Positions 45,098 to 56,100 of a stretch of DNA of 64,000 bases are shown here, piece after piece. Below the pieces are notes generated by a model. It worked only from the letters and a program-made list of their open reading frames with translations. It was not told the origin of the DNA and ran no database searches. Position numbers and translations under genes: made by a program. The stretch lies in assembly GCA_022059125.1 (NCBI GenBank), contig JAEUWY010000012.1:186001-250000 (forward strand), in the 5' to 3' direction. Position 1 is the first letter of the stretch; each line of letters starts with the position of its first letter. This stretch comes from Corynespora cassiicola. Its lineage: Eukaryota; Ascomycota; Dothideomycetes; Pleosporales; Corynesporascaceae.

Positions 45098-46515
45098 TCA
45101 CAAATTAGACTCACGTCTTTTGATCCATTCATTCCAAACAGCCTCGATATCGTTATTGTAGATCCATGACATATCCACTCCGCCATCCACAATTATTTTG
45201 TTTGCAACCCGTTCATCAAATGAGGGATTGTCAATATGACTTAGCTTAGCCTTGCGTTGAACAGATTCAGATGCCAAATGAGCGTACATTCGCGCGTAGT
45301 ATGGCAATCTAATGTCGTCAAAGAGAGGCAAAGCTTTGCCCAAATTGTTCTTGAAAAAGGCAAGAGTTTGCGCGAGAATCCAACCATCCTCCATAGCAAA
45401 TCCGGCCCCTGACCCAAAAGCTCCAGATAGTGCGTGGGATGAGTCACCTACCAAGACAATTCTGTTATCCCATGCTATTAGTGTCTCCAATTCCGGGCCT
45501 GCGAAAGCGGCAAATTCTTTCCATTCGCCAGGTGTTACACGAGATAATGCTTCACGAATTTCAGGAATGTATTTCTGCAAAAAAATTTGTCAGCATTGAA
45601 TCGTATGCATAATGCAGGGATGATATACAGTAAAATGTGACTCGACGTGTGCGTTTGCGACTGGTACACCCCAGCTTACTTTGCTGGAACCATGAATAGC
45701 TGGGTCATGCCATGCTCTTGCGGCAATCTCCCAAAGCCCCTCGCCGACAGGTGAGAAGTATACATGGGTCGTTGGTGTGTGCCACCAGCCAGTTATTTGG
45801 AAGCGCGGGTCCAAGTCGTTAACTCTGTCCCGTGGAAGCAGTGTGCGCCAGATCGTAGTACCTGTGAATTCAATTTCGTAATCAGGCCATGCCGTGTCGC
45901 GTACAACCTTTCGCATTTGTCAGGCATCATCAGACTAGGAATTGTAGAACACGTACCGACCGAATACCATCAGCGCCTACGACTAAGTCTGCAATAGCCG
46001 ATGTGCCATCCCTGAAATGAAGCTGGACCCCTTTTTGCCCATTTTTGTCCAATCTCCAGAGCGTCTTTGATAGCCTGATAGTCCCTGGTGGCACATGAGT
46101 TAACAGGGCAGACTGTAAAGTCGTTCGCTGGGTCCGGATGGGTGGTCTCGCGTTTCCTGTTTTCTGTTTCTCTCTTCTGTGCAATTCTTTCCCCGAACGA
46201 CCGTTCCTTCAAACAGGAGTTAGATCAAAGATCTTTTGTGATTCCAAATTCCCTCAAGGGCCCTCACATATTCAGAACCGTCCAAGTAGGATGACCACTG
46301 GTTAAAGCATCTGCGACGCCCAGTAGCTCCAAAACCCTCCAAGAATTTTGTCCTACGCTTATACCGGCACCGGCTTCCCGTAAAATACTGGCTTTTTCGT
46401 ATATAGTTGTGCGCACATTAGGTATCTTGGAGAGAGCGATAGCGGTTGCAAGACCACCAGGTCCGGCACCAACGATAGCGACGTTCAGAATGTTACTCGT
46501 GGGATCACCGACCAT
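45098..46515 (-). CDS. FAD-dependent salicylate hydroxylase-like monooxygenase
   Basis: Exons 46268-46515, 45957-46206, 45629-45907 and 45098-45574 give 417 residues. GAGPGGLATAIAL near the start binds FAD. The first splice gives NMNGRSGKELHRREK, followed by RTQRTTLQSALLTHVPPG and the DG motif VVGADGIRSVVR. The GD motif is IVLVGDSSHALSGAFGSGAGFAMEDG near residue 300. The order and length match fungal salicylate 1-monooxygenase-type enzymes, which turn salicylate to catechol. A secreted catechol-type dioxygenase is encoded 4.6 kb away. The enzyme should be cytosolic. It converges on the broken NADH dehydrogenase with a spacer of only 60 bp. Confidence 0.88.
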
Positions 46516-47785
46516 AATGAAACGGATATTGTGTAAATCTTACACCCACTATAGTATGTGCTTCTTAAAGCCTTATATCTTGGAAAGCGATCCCCTTCCG
46601 AATTGCGCAAAGTTGACAAAGCAAAAGATCGTCAACTCTCACGTGAATGACGTGCGAAAATACGACCCACCCGAACCGACCACCGGTGTCGATATCCGAT
46701 GACCGTACCAGGCTAATTTCCTAATTCAGGGGCGATGGTCATCTAATTACGGCGCGAGCCAGGACAATATCTGTGGCTTTAGTGTGCCACTCTAATGTCG
46801 ATACGATAGACTGACCACTGTGTCTAGGGAGGAGGGCGTTCACACTGTCACTATGTCTCTCCTGGCGATTTTCATACCAAGATCATAGCTATATGATCCG
46901 TTGTGCTATTCATGGAACTAGTCAATGCTAAGACATACTTGTTGTGTGAGACGATGTGATGCCATCTTAGCTTGAGCGAAGCGCGTATGAACACTAGCAG
47001 AATGCCAGGTGGGATGGGACCTGAGTAAGACCTGAATAGTTAGGGAAGCTTTCAGGCATTGGATTTGTGGTATTGATGAATGTTGGAACGGCGAATTCTT
47101 GTCGCTGCTGCGGGATTACCACCATCTCGCCCCATGTGCGTACGAGGCCGGGAGACAGGGGTTGTCGAGGACAACGTACCAGTTCCGCTAAGCGGATAAG
47201 GTGTCGCACCTGTTGCAACCTTCGACGGCGCCTGCTGTGGGTTGAAAGCTTGATGAAGCTTGATGGAACACTGGTTGAGCGGTCCTAACAGTTAGGCGTC
47301 AGCTGATGCACAGACGGCTGTAAAGTGCCGCAACGATTTTCGCCGACCAGCCGGACAGAACACTTTGCATCACCCGCCATCACGATAACAAACATTGACG
47401 CGCCTAGCATTCTCTCTCTGACGATGGTGCATAGTTCCCGTTGTTTGCCTGAGAGATGCCATGCTGGTCAACACTGTCCTCCAGTTCGGTCAGGGATAGC
47501 GACACCATCCTGAGGCAGTTAACACCCGCCAAGCGTTATGAAACGCGGGGGTAGACGGTTGAAACTTACCTGCGGACAACACGGAGAGAAAATCACCCAG
47601 CCACACCTTCTAGACGTACCTGAACAAGAAAGATGCTCAAGCAACCCAAGCCCGTTGCCTAGTCGCGTACAAGCATTTCCCCATGCAACCCGAACGCCAA
47701 GCTCCAGGTGTCACTGGCCCTGAAACACCACTCCTGTCTTGTCCAGATAAAACCATGACCTCTCGCACAACTTGGTGAGCTATAC
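46516..47785. other. Divergent spacer, monooxygenase / BTB gene
   Basis: About 1.27 kb with no supported gene. Short frames at 47067-47723 lack protein features. It must contain both promoters. Confidence 0.4.
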
Positions 47786-48955
47786 ATGGAAGCCGATTTT
47801 CTGCTCAAAATGCCTTTCATGAACAAAGGCGCTTCCACCTTAGGTCATACTTTCAGGTAAAATCCCCTCGACATGCATCACACAAATCGATTGACCTGAA
47901 ATAGGAATTTTGACCAGACCATCATAACGGTCAAGGTCGGGAAAGGAGACCATCCCGAATCATTCAGCTGCCACCGAGAGCTCTTGAGCCGGTGTTCAGG
48001 ATACTTCGATCGCTACTTCCAACAGCAGGGCACTTCACCCTACAAAAATGGAGACACTGGTTTGGAGCTTGAAGACACCAATCCCGACGTTTTCGACGCA
48101 TTTATGCTATGGCTATATACTGGATACATCCCTCACCATTTGATCGAGGGTGGCAAGGAAGTACATCCTCCCTCACAGCCCATCAGCCTCAACGAAACAA
48201 ACGGGGCACCAGACGTTGAGCATAAAGAGGGCACAGACGATGTCGACGCCATCTCATGGGGAATCAATCTTGACAACGACGAGCCTCCAGCTGAAGGGCA
48301 TCCTCCCATCGAATCCCCAAGCTCCCCACAGACTGCGGAGAAGGTACCTGGCGAAACCGAAAGCGAAAAGAGCATTCCTTCGCCTCCTACTCGTTCCACG
48401 GCCGACAAGCCGGAACCTCCAAAGGAAACTCTCTGTCCATGCTGTGCGCGTCCATACAAGTGGCGAGGATTAGAAGGCTTCCTTGAACGACGCTTCATAT
48501 CCCTATACGTCTTCGCTCATCGCTACGAGATTCCAAAGCTGCGTCGTGCTGTCGTTATTGCGTGGCAGACAAACGATGAAATCCTTCAATCTATGCCTGA
48601 TCACAGCAATGTAATTGCTGCATACGAAGATCTACCTCCCACTGCTCCGTTATGCAGGTATTTCTTGGATATGTATAGTGTTTATTGGAACCCCGACAAG
48701 GACGATGAGCGCACAATCCCACTGCGATCACAACTGCCGCAGGCTTTTCTCTTTGAACTAGTCACTACGCTAGCTAAGGGCGAAAGGCCTAAGAACGAAA
48801 AAGATTGGTGTGAATTTCACGAGCATGAGAGCGAGGCGGAAAAGAAGGCCTGTCAAGATGAGCTTTACAAGGATCCTGTGTGTGCCAAAGCGCTGAAGCG
48901 AATCCGGGATAGTAAGAGCTGGAAAGGCCTGGTATACAAGAAGGGCAAACGTTGA
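47786..48955 (+). CDS. BTB/POZ domain protein with large insertion
   Basis: Exons 47786-47856 and 47905-48955 give 373 residues. The splice creates HTFRNFDQTIITVKVG, then CHRELLSRCSGYFDRYF and the FDAFMLWLYTGYIP strand-helix of a fungal BTB domain. The domain is then interrupted by about 100 acidic, Pro/Ser-rich residues holding a CPCC motif (LCPCCARPYKW). It resumes with FISLYVFAHRYEIPKLRRAVVIAW. BTB proteins dimerise and often act as cullin-3 adaptors or chromatin factors. The C-terminus is charged (HEHESEAEKKACQDEL). The start was set at the first in-frame ATG after an upstream stop. A second ATG lies at 47810. Confidence 0.85.
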
Positions 48956-49132
48956 TGGATAACTCTCATATTTCTGCATTGTGTATTCATTCCGCTTGTA
49001 TGGAATTCCTTTCTGGACTGTATTCCTTCTGCTATAAAGTCTATGGAGTATATCACACGATCTTTCAAGGGATGAAAGGGCGTTCTGGAGATCTAGATGA
49101 ATTCATCCATCCAAAGTGAAACTATAGAAAAT

Positions 49133-50352
49133 CTACTCTGCCTCTTCCGCCAACATTTCGGTGCGCGATCGACTTTTTGGGTCCAGGTATGCTATAAATA
49201 CTAGTTAGATCCTTGAATCTAGTCGGGTGTAGGATTTATACTCACGCTTTTCGCCAATACCCACAGCCCTATTTCCAAATCTTTCACCAAAGTTATCATA
49301 ATCGAAAGTCGCAGTGTGGAAGGCGCTTCGGTTATCCCAGATGGCCAGATCATTTTCGTTCTTCCACTTGAAACGAACCTGGAGGTCATGATTTTGGTAG
49401 ATGGTGTTCAGCAACTTGGTCAACAGCTCCTCCGACTCATCCGAATGGAGCTCATTGATTTTCTTGGGGAACGGGCCAATCGAGAAAACACTCTTCCAAC
49501 CAGTCACAGGATTGGTTCGGACTACTGGGTGTATGGCCTGCAATTCTTTTCCCACGTTCTCCGGCGATCCTCGTGGGCCCTGGTAGATCTTTACTTTCTC
49601 CGGATTGGCAGCTGCGGCCTTTAGAAACCCGTCTCCGCTAAAAGTGGCGGTCAGAGATTCCAGGAATTTCCTGTAAGGCTCACTAAATCGGTCATAGAGC
49701 TCATAGCCGCTGGCCCAAAGTGTGTCACCACCGACAGGGGTACCGTTGGTGTTTCTTGGAAGCTTTGTCAAGCGAAGAGATGTGTAGTCTGCGGGAGCTG
49801 GCTCGAACTGAATGTCGGAATGCCATTGTGCGGCATCGTAGCGGCGCTTGTCAGCTTTCAATTGATGACTGAATATTTTTTTTCGGGCTTCCGAGCTGAT
49901 AGTGCTTATCTCAGCATCGTCCACGCCAAATTCAGATGTATTATTGAGGATGGGGTGAATATGGAGAGATGAACTCTCAGGTTTGCCTGTCAACTGCCCT
50001 AGACGGTTGTTCAATTCCTTCTGCAAATCGTTGGTCAGGTTGTTCTGTGCGCGGAAGAAAACGACACCACGGCGGGAGACTTGGCACAAACAGCTGTCAG
50101 CTGACAATTACATCCTCGGCAAATACGCTACTCACTGGTTATTGCTAGCTCTTTGATCAGTTCATCCGCATCTTCAGCTTTCAGTATGTCGTCCACTAGA
50201 TTGAGATTTGGAAACTCGCGTCCAATAACAGGTGTAACATCCTCGTAACCGAATTTATCGAGTATTCCACTTGGCTTTAATGACTGGCGGGTGATAAGCG
50301 CCTCCGTAATTATCTCTGCTGGAGGTTCGTTGTGAGATGGCACTGGAGTCAT
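49133..50352 (-). CDS. TauD/TfdA family 2OG dioxygenase
   Basis: Exons 50136-50352, 49246-50079 and 49133-49191 give 369 residues. FGYEDVTPVIGREFPN begins the fold. The splice joins ELAIT to ISRRGVVFFRAQ. The metal motif is WHSDIQFE, with the distal His in NRSAFHTATFDYD and a following Arg for 2-oxoglutarate (GERFGNRAVG). The last 59-nt exon restores the family ending GEKPYLDPKSRSR. Without that splice the frame would end at 49205 with unrelated residues. The family oxidises taurine, sulfonates or herbicide-type ethers. The start was set at MTPVPSHNEPP. An upstream in-frame ATG at 50388 is possible. Confidence 0.9.
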
Positions 50353-51193
50353 CGTGGGATAGAAGATAATGCAATGAAGGGTTTGCAAACGATAAGCGAA
50401 GAGTTTAACAAATCTCTAATATACTACAATATAGCAGCTTTGGATATAGAAGCTATTATAGAAAGCAAGTAGACTGTTGTGCAGATGAATGGGTATATAA
50501 ACAATTTGCTTTCTTCGTAGAAGCCTTGGTAATGCTAACGCAATCGCTCTTGCTATCACGCAATCTGGGCGACCCTCGCCAACCTGAGAAAAACGCGCGC
50601 GAAATTACCCCACCTTCACATTTTTAACGTATCACAGCAGTCATTCAGCTTGTAGTGCACTTTCCATCTAGTTATCATTTCGGCCCTCCGGAATTATGCC
50701 CCCCAGAAATAATCGGGCTGGAACATGATTGGCTAGAAAACTGCACTACGTGACAGTACATATGCGGCACCCAGAACCCCGGGATGACTATAGTTCAGAC
50801 GATCAAGGTTAGGGGTCGGCAATAGCCTATGTAAGTCTGACCAGCAATAGCACATCTGAACGTTATATTTCCCTTTTTCCATTCAACTGTGGATGTTCCA
50901 ACTTGGATAACGAAGCATATTGTTTAAGGATAAGTCATCCTAGGCCTGGGTATGCGCAATCTATTTCGATGGAAAGCTGCTCTAGCTATCAAGAGAGGAG
51001 AAAGTATCATGTATGACCTTCTGTCGCCTGTGTCTATGGTCGGACCGAATAATAGCTTACGAGCTTTCTCTCTGTCGAGACTTGATGAAGTAATCGTCAA
51101 AGTGGTGTTCCACGGCTCATATGCCCAACACACAAATAATGGGACACCCAAAAGGCCACTGAGCATGTAAAATAGCTCAGACAGCAGACAATT
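50353..51193. other. Intergenic, TauD promoter side
   Basis: About 840 bp with no gene. A minus-strand TATATAAA-like sequence near 50490-50500 is a possible TATA element for the TauD-type gene, with a leader of about 110-140 nt. Short frames at 50924-51170 have no conserved features. Confidence 0.4.
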
Positions 51194-51878
51194 TTATCTC
51201 CTTGCTGTAATTTGCAATATTGATTTTGCAGTTGTTGTTGTTGTTCTTGTTACTGTCCTTGCCACTGGTCTTAGAGTTGAAGTGAAGATTTTCGTGGTTG
51301 TCCGATGCTGAATGACAGTCTTGGTACTGACTCTGCTGTACACGGTCGAATACGAAGTCGATACAGCCGATAGTGTTGATAAAACTGTCTGGGTCTGCCA
51401 TTGTACAACAGTGTGCGTTGTGGTTATAGGCCCAGCTATGGTAGTAGTGGCTTGAACCGCTGTTTCTCGAATCGCATACACAGGAAAGCCGCAATCCACG
51501 TCGTAGTAGTAATAAGATTCGTCGCTCTTGGGAATGAATATATTCTCTCTGCACTTTAATTAAACATGTATTAAGCTTTTTAGTTGCATTTAGTGTCAAA
51601 ACTTACAACCAGTTTTCGAAGAATTCGCAGTATTGGCTATTTGCGTCAGAAAAGTATGAGTACCGAAAGCTTTTGCAGCGAGGGTTATCTCTCTTGCAGA
51701 AGTCGGCACACAGAGCGAAAGTGGAAGGTGCTTTGAAAAAGAAGTTTCCCATATAGAATGATGCGATACTGGAGTTATGCAGTCCGACTTTGTTGCATAT
51801 CTGTACAGCACTCGCAACTTGGGCAAGGGCGATAACCAGAAGGAAGAAAAAATATATAATATTGCGATAGGAAGGCAT
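51194..51878 (-). CDS. Small secreted PAN/apple-like cysteine protein
   Basis: Exons 51607-51878 and 51194-51548 give 208 residues. The N-terminus (IIYFFFLLVIALAQVASA) is a clear signal peptide. The mature region has six cysteines at about residues 28, 57, 61, 68, 84 and 110. The CxxxCxxxxxxC arrangement is followed by KSFRYSYFSDANSQYC, as in PAN/apple folds of fungal secreted proteins. The last 90 residues are Thr-rich with repeated TTT and TVxxxST elements, suggesting an O-glycosylated stalk. The gene sits directly on the edge of the AT-rich island. It is a candidate effector or adhesin. The function is not known. Confidence 0.75.
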
Positions 51879-52921
51879 AGCACTTTAGATCCTAAATTAA
51901 GGTAGAGGTAACAAAAATGTAGAAGTAGCTGGATGATATAAATAATAACTAAAAAGAGATAGCTGTGCTAAAGACTTGGAATGTAATAAAGTACATTTTT
52001 TTTAACTTTAGAAAGTAATTTAAAATTTAAATAACTACTTTAGTATTTTATACTATATTTTAAAAATTAGAAAATTAAAAAATTAAAAAAATAGTAAATA
52101 TTATAATTTTAAATTATTATTATAGTTGTAATTAATAAAAAAAAACTATAGAAATAATTATTTTTTTACTATACTAAACTAAAACTAAACAGTAAATAAA
52201 AATAAAAAAGTAATTATTTTATTTAAAATTTAAAGTAGTATTTAATACTATACACCTAGCTGTAACGATTTAGATCTAAATACTATTTTACTATACTATT
52301 TTTTTTTTTACTTTTAATTACTTTACTTTACTTTTATTTATTTTATTTTTAACTAGTTAGTATATAAAGCTAATTACTCTCTGTATTTTTTAGCTTTTTA
52401 TTTTAGTATAGTTAAATTATTTAAAGTATAATCTAGAATCTATTATTTTATATTTACTTTTTAGTTAATATTTATATTATATAAAATTACTAATATATAG
52501 CTGGCGATAGTAATATAATATTCTAAATTTAAACTATTAGTTTTATAGTCTAAAAAGTTTTTAAGCTTTAAATAATTAAAAAATATATAAATTTTATAAA
52601 ACGCGCTGATTAAAATATATAAATTAATATTTAAACTAATAAATAAATAGTACTCTACTATAAATACTTAATATATAAACTATTTAAAAATATAAATAGT
52701 ACTCTGCCTATAACTAATAATAAAATATACTATTTATACTATTAATATATTAGTTTATAAAATATATAAAAAAAATTTTATTACTAAAACAGTCTAATAT
52801 ACTATTTTAGTTTTTATACTAAAAAAGTATTAAATATATTAGTAATTTAAATAAAAAAATACTCTACTTAAAACAGCTAATATACTAACTTAATTAAAAT
52901 ATAAAATATACTGTTTAAAAT
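51879..52921. repeat. Start of RIP-mutated AT-rich island
   Basis: Composition changes from near 51900 to an extreme AT-rich state dominated by A, T and TpA, with scattered TAG/TAA stops in all frames. No coding remnant is recognisable here. The right end carries the AAAAT target duplication of the LTR element. Confidence 0.8.
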
Positions 52922-53127
52922 TATAACAAATGTTACGGGATTCCCGCTATTCTGTATTTATATTAGCGTGTAAAATAAGTAAGCTACGTAAAATCTACGC
53001 TTAACGCGCGCTTAAAACGCGATAAATATTATTTTTAAAACTACTATTAATATATTATTTAAGCTATTTTTCTGTTATTAATTTTAGTATAAAATAAATA
53101 CTATTACCTAAAGCTAAATTTTTTATA
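52922..53127 (+). repeat. 5' LTR (206 bp)
   Basis: Begins TATAACAAATGTTACGGGAT and ends TTTTTATA. It aligns without gaps over its length to 59204-59409. Differences are mostly transitions. This copy keeps more G and C in its first 100 bases than the other two. Confidence 0.88.
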
Positions 53128-56100
53128 TAATAATATTTTTTAATATAATAATTTAAAGATAGCTTCTGAAATACGTGCAGATAGTTAAAAAATACTTTTA
53201 AAAAAAACACAGCAGCTCTCTAAATAACTATAAAAAATAAATAATACGTATATTTTTTTTATTAATAATAAGTAACTAATACTTATAATAAGCGCTTTTA
53301 TAATATTTAATAAGCGTATTTAAACTGCAGAAAAGTAATATAATAAGCTTTAAAAGCTATAACGCTTACGCGTATTAAAAGCTAAAATTATATAACTTAA
53401 AAATATAAAGAAAAATACTATTTTAAGCGTAATAAAACTAGCTATTAAAAAAACCTCTAAGTTCTACGCGTAAAATATATATAAAAAAAATATATTTAAA
53501 GTGTTTACGCTATTACAGCTAAAGCGTATATTTAAACTAAAAAATTTAGCAGAATATAAAAAAAAAAACTTTAAAAAATACTGTAAGTTTTTCTACTTCT
53601 ATAAAATAGCCTTTTAGCTACTATTTTAAAAGTTCTATAATAGTAATAGTAAAGTTTTTTAGGCTATATAATACTTAGCAGGTAATTTAAAAGAATTATA
53701 GTATTTATACTACAAACACACGTTTAAAGTATATAGAAAAATACTAACTTAAAAGTACTTTAAAACCTATATATTTAACTTACTTTTTAATTTTATTAAT
53801 TATATTTTAGAAGCTGCTACAGCGTATACTTAAGCTATTTAATAAAAAAATTAAACAGTCCGCGCGTTTGTAATATATTTTAATATTTTAAAAAACTAAT
53901 TTATATTTTATACTAAATTATAACAGATTTAACACTTATTTTTAAAACTTTAACTAGAAATATAATAAATAATAACTAACTACTACTAGGTACTAGTAAT
54001 ATAAAAGAACTTAGTAGTTTTAGGCTTTACTTTTAAGTGTAATTTATAATAACTTTTTATAACGTATATACTTTTTACGCGTAATAATTATTATAAAAAA
54101 TTTAAAAAATAAAAAGTAGCTAATATGCTTATATTTTCTATAAATAAATTACTACGCGATAAAAGTAATATTACTTATTTTAAATACTAGAAAATAAACT
54201 ACTACGCTAATAAATACTAAAACAGTAATTTAAACTAGATTCTAGTCTACATCTACTAGACGGAAAAAAACTAAATTTTATTTATAACTCGGGAACAGTA
54301 AAGCGTATTTTTATATATATTATACTAAGTATAAAGCGTATATGCAGTGTATTTAAAAATATAATACTTAAAAAGTAGTTATAAGTTATTTTAGATTTAT
54401 AAATAAATATTAGCTTAATTAGCTAACGTATTATAGTAGAAATAGATCTGTCGCCTATTAAAGGAACTAAGCTTTTTAAATTAAGCTAAATAAAAGTATA
54501 CTGCTAAAATATCTATATAGTATATATAATTTAAGTATATTTAGCAGATAATACAGACGCAGAATAAAAAGTATAGACTACTATTTATAGCGTTAATAAA
54601 AAAAAAGCGCTTTTATTACTAGAAAACTCTTTTTTTAAAAAAGAGTATATCTACTTTAACTGTAAAGTTTAAATATAGTATTAAAATTATACTAGTATAA
54701 ATATCTAGCTAATTACTATTAAAAAACTAGAAAAAAAAATAGAAAAAACTAACTCTAACTTTTTTTTTCTAAATATTTTTTAAGCTATAGGTAATAATAG
54801 AAAATATAAAGCGCGTATTTTTAAAGTATATATAACATATATAACGCGCGTGCTAGAAGTATTAAAAAACTATACTAACGTATTTAATAAAAAAGCTACA
54901 GCTACACTTTTTAATTTTAAATTATTAAACTACGTAATTTTTTTAATAGAAAAAAAAAACTGCTGTATAGTCTGTTTTATAATTTTTTTTTACGTAAGCT
55001 TAAAATACTATATAAATACTTAGAGCAGATACTATAAAATAGCTAAATATAACACAGTACAAGTTCTGCAGAAGCTCTAATTCTATTTATTTTTAAAAAA
55101 AATAGAATTTTCCGCTTCTATATAGACTATAAAAACTTAAACTTTATTACTATTAAAAATTAATATCTGTTTTTTTTAATTAGAAAAATATTAAACTATC
55201 TATTAAGCGTATATTACTATATAATTTTAAACTTTTAAAATATTTATTACAGATTTTAAATTAAAGCAGGTAATAAGTAGAAGACCGCTTTTAGAACCCG
55301 CTATAGCTATTTTAAATACTTTATAATACTATTTAGATTAATAAATACCCCCGTAAGCTTCTAAGTCTATATTAATAAAACTTTTATTAAATACTTAGAT
55401 TATATTTACGTAGTTTATCTAAATAATATTTTTATTTATACTAGTAGTAATAATTTTATATTTTATTAGCGCGCTGTACGCGCAGTACTTAAATTACTAT
55501 AAAAAATAAAACTATTTATTAATTTATAAAAATATATATTTATATTAAATAAAGTATACTTTTTTAAATTTATTATAGGTACGTAAGGCGTATGCGCTAA
55601 CCTAGCTTAAATAAAAACTATTATCTAATAGCTGTAGCTAACTAATATTAAAAAACTATAATTTTTTTTAGAATTTACTAACTTTTACTAACGCTTTATT
55701 AAAAAATATATAAAAAAAACTGTTTTTTTTACAGACTTATTTAAAAAAAGTTAGAATTTTTACTAAAATAAAGCCGCGAATAATTTTTTTATAAAGCTAA
55801 AAACTTATTTTTTAAGTACGTTTATTCTGCGCTATTATAATTTTATTTATTTAATTTACGTAGAGACAGACGCGTTAATTTTTACTATATTAAATATTTT
55901 TTTTTAATTATTTAAAAACTATAAATAGTATTTAGTTATTTTTATATTAAAGAAATTATAGGCTGTAAAGCTAAACTACAAAATCTACAATTTAAAGCTT
56001 TTAGCTATTATATACAGCTTTAAGCAGTAGTAATACTACTTTAAAAGCACTTAGTATACTATATAAATACTAAGTAATTACAATAACCTGCGCGGTATGC

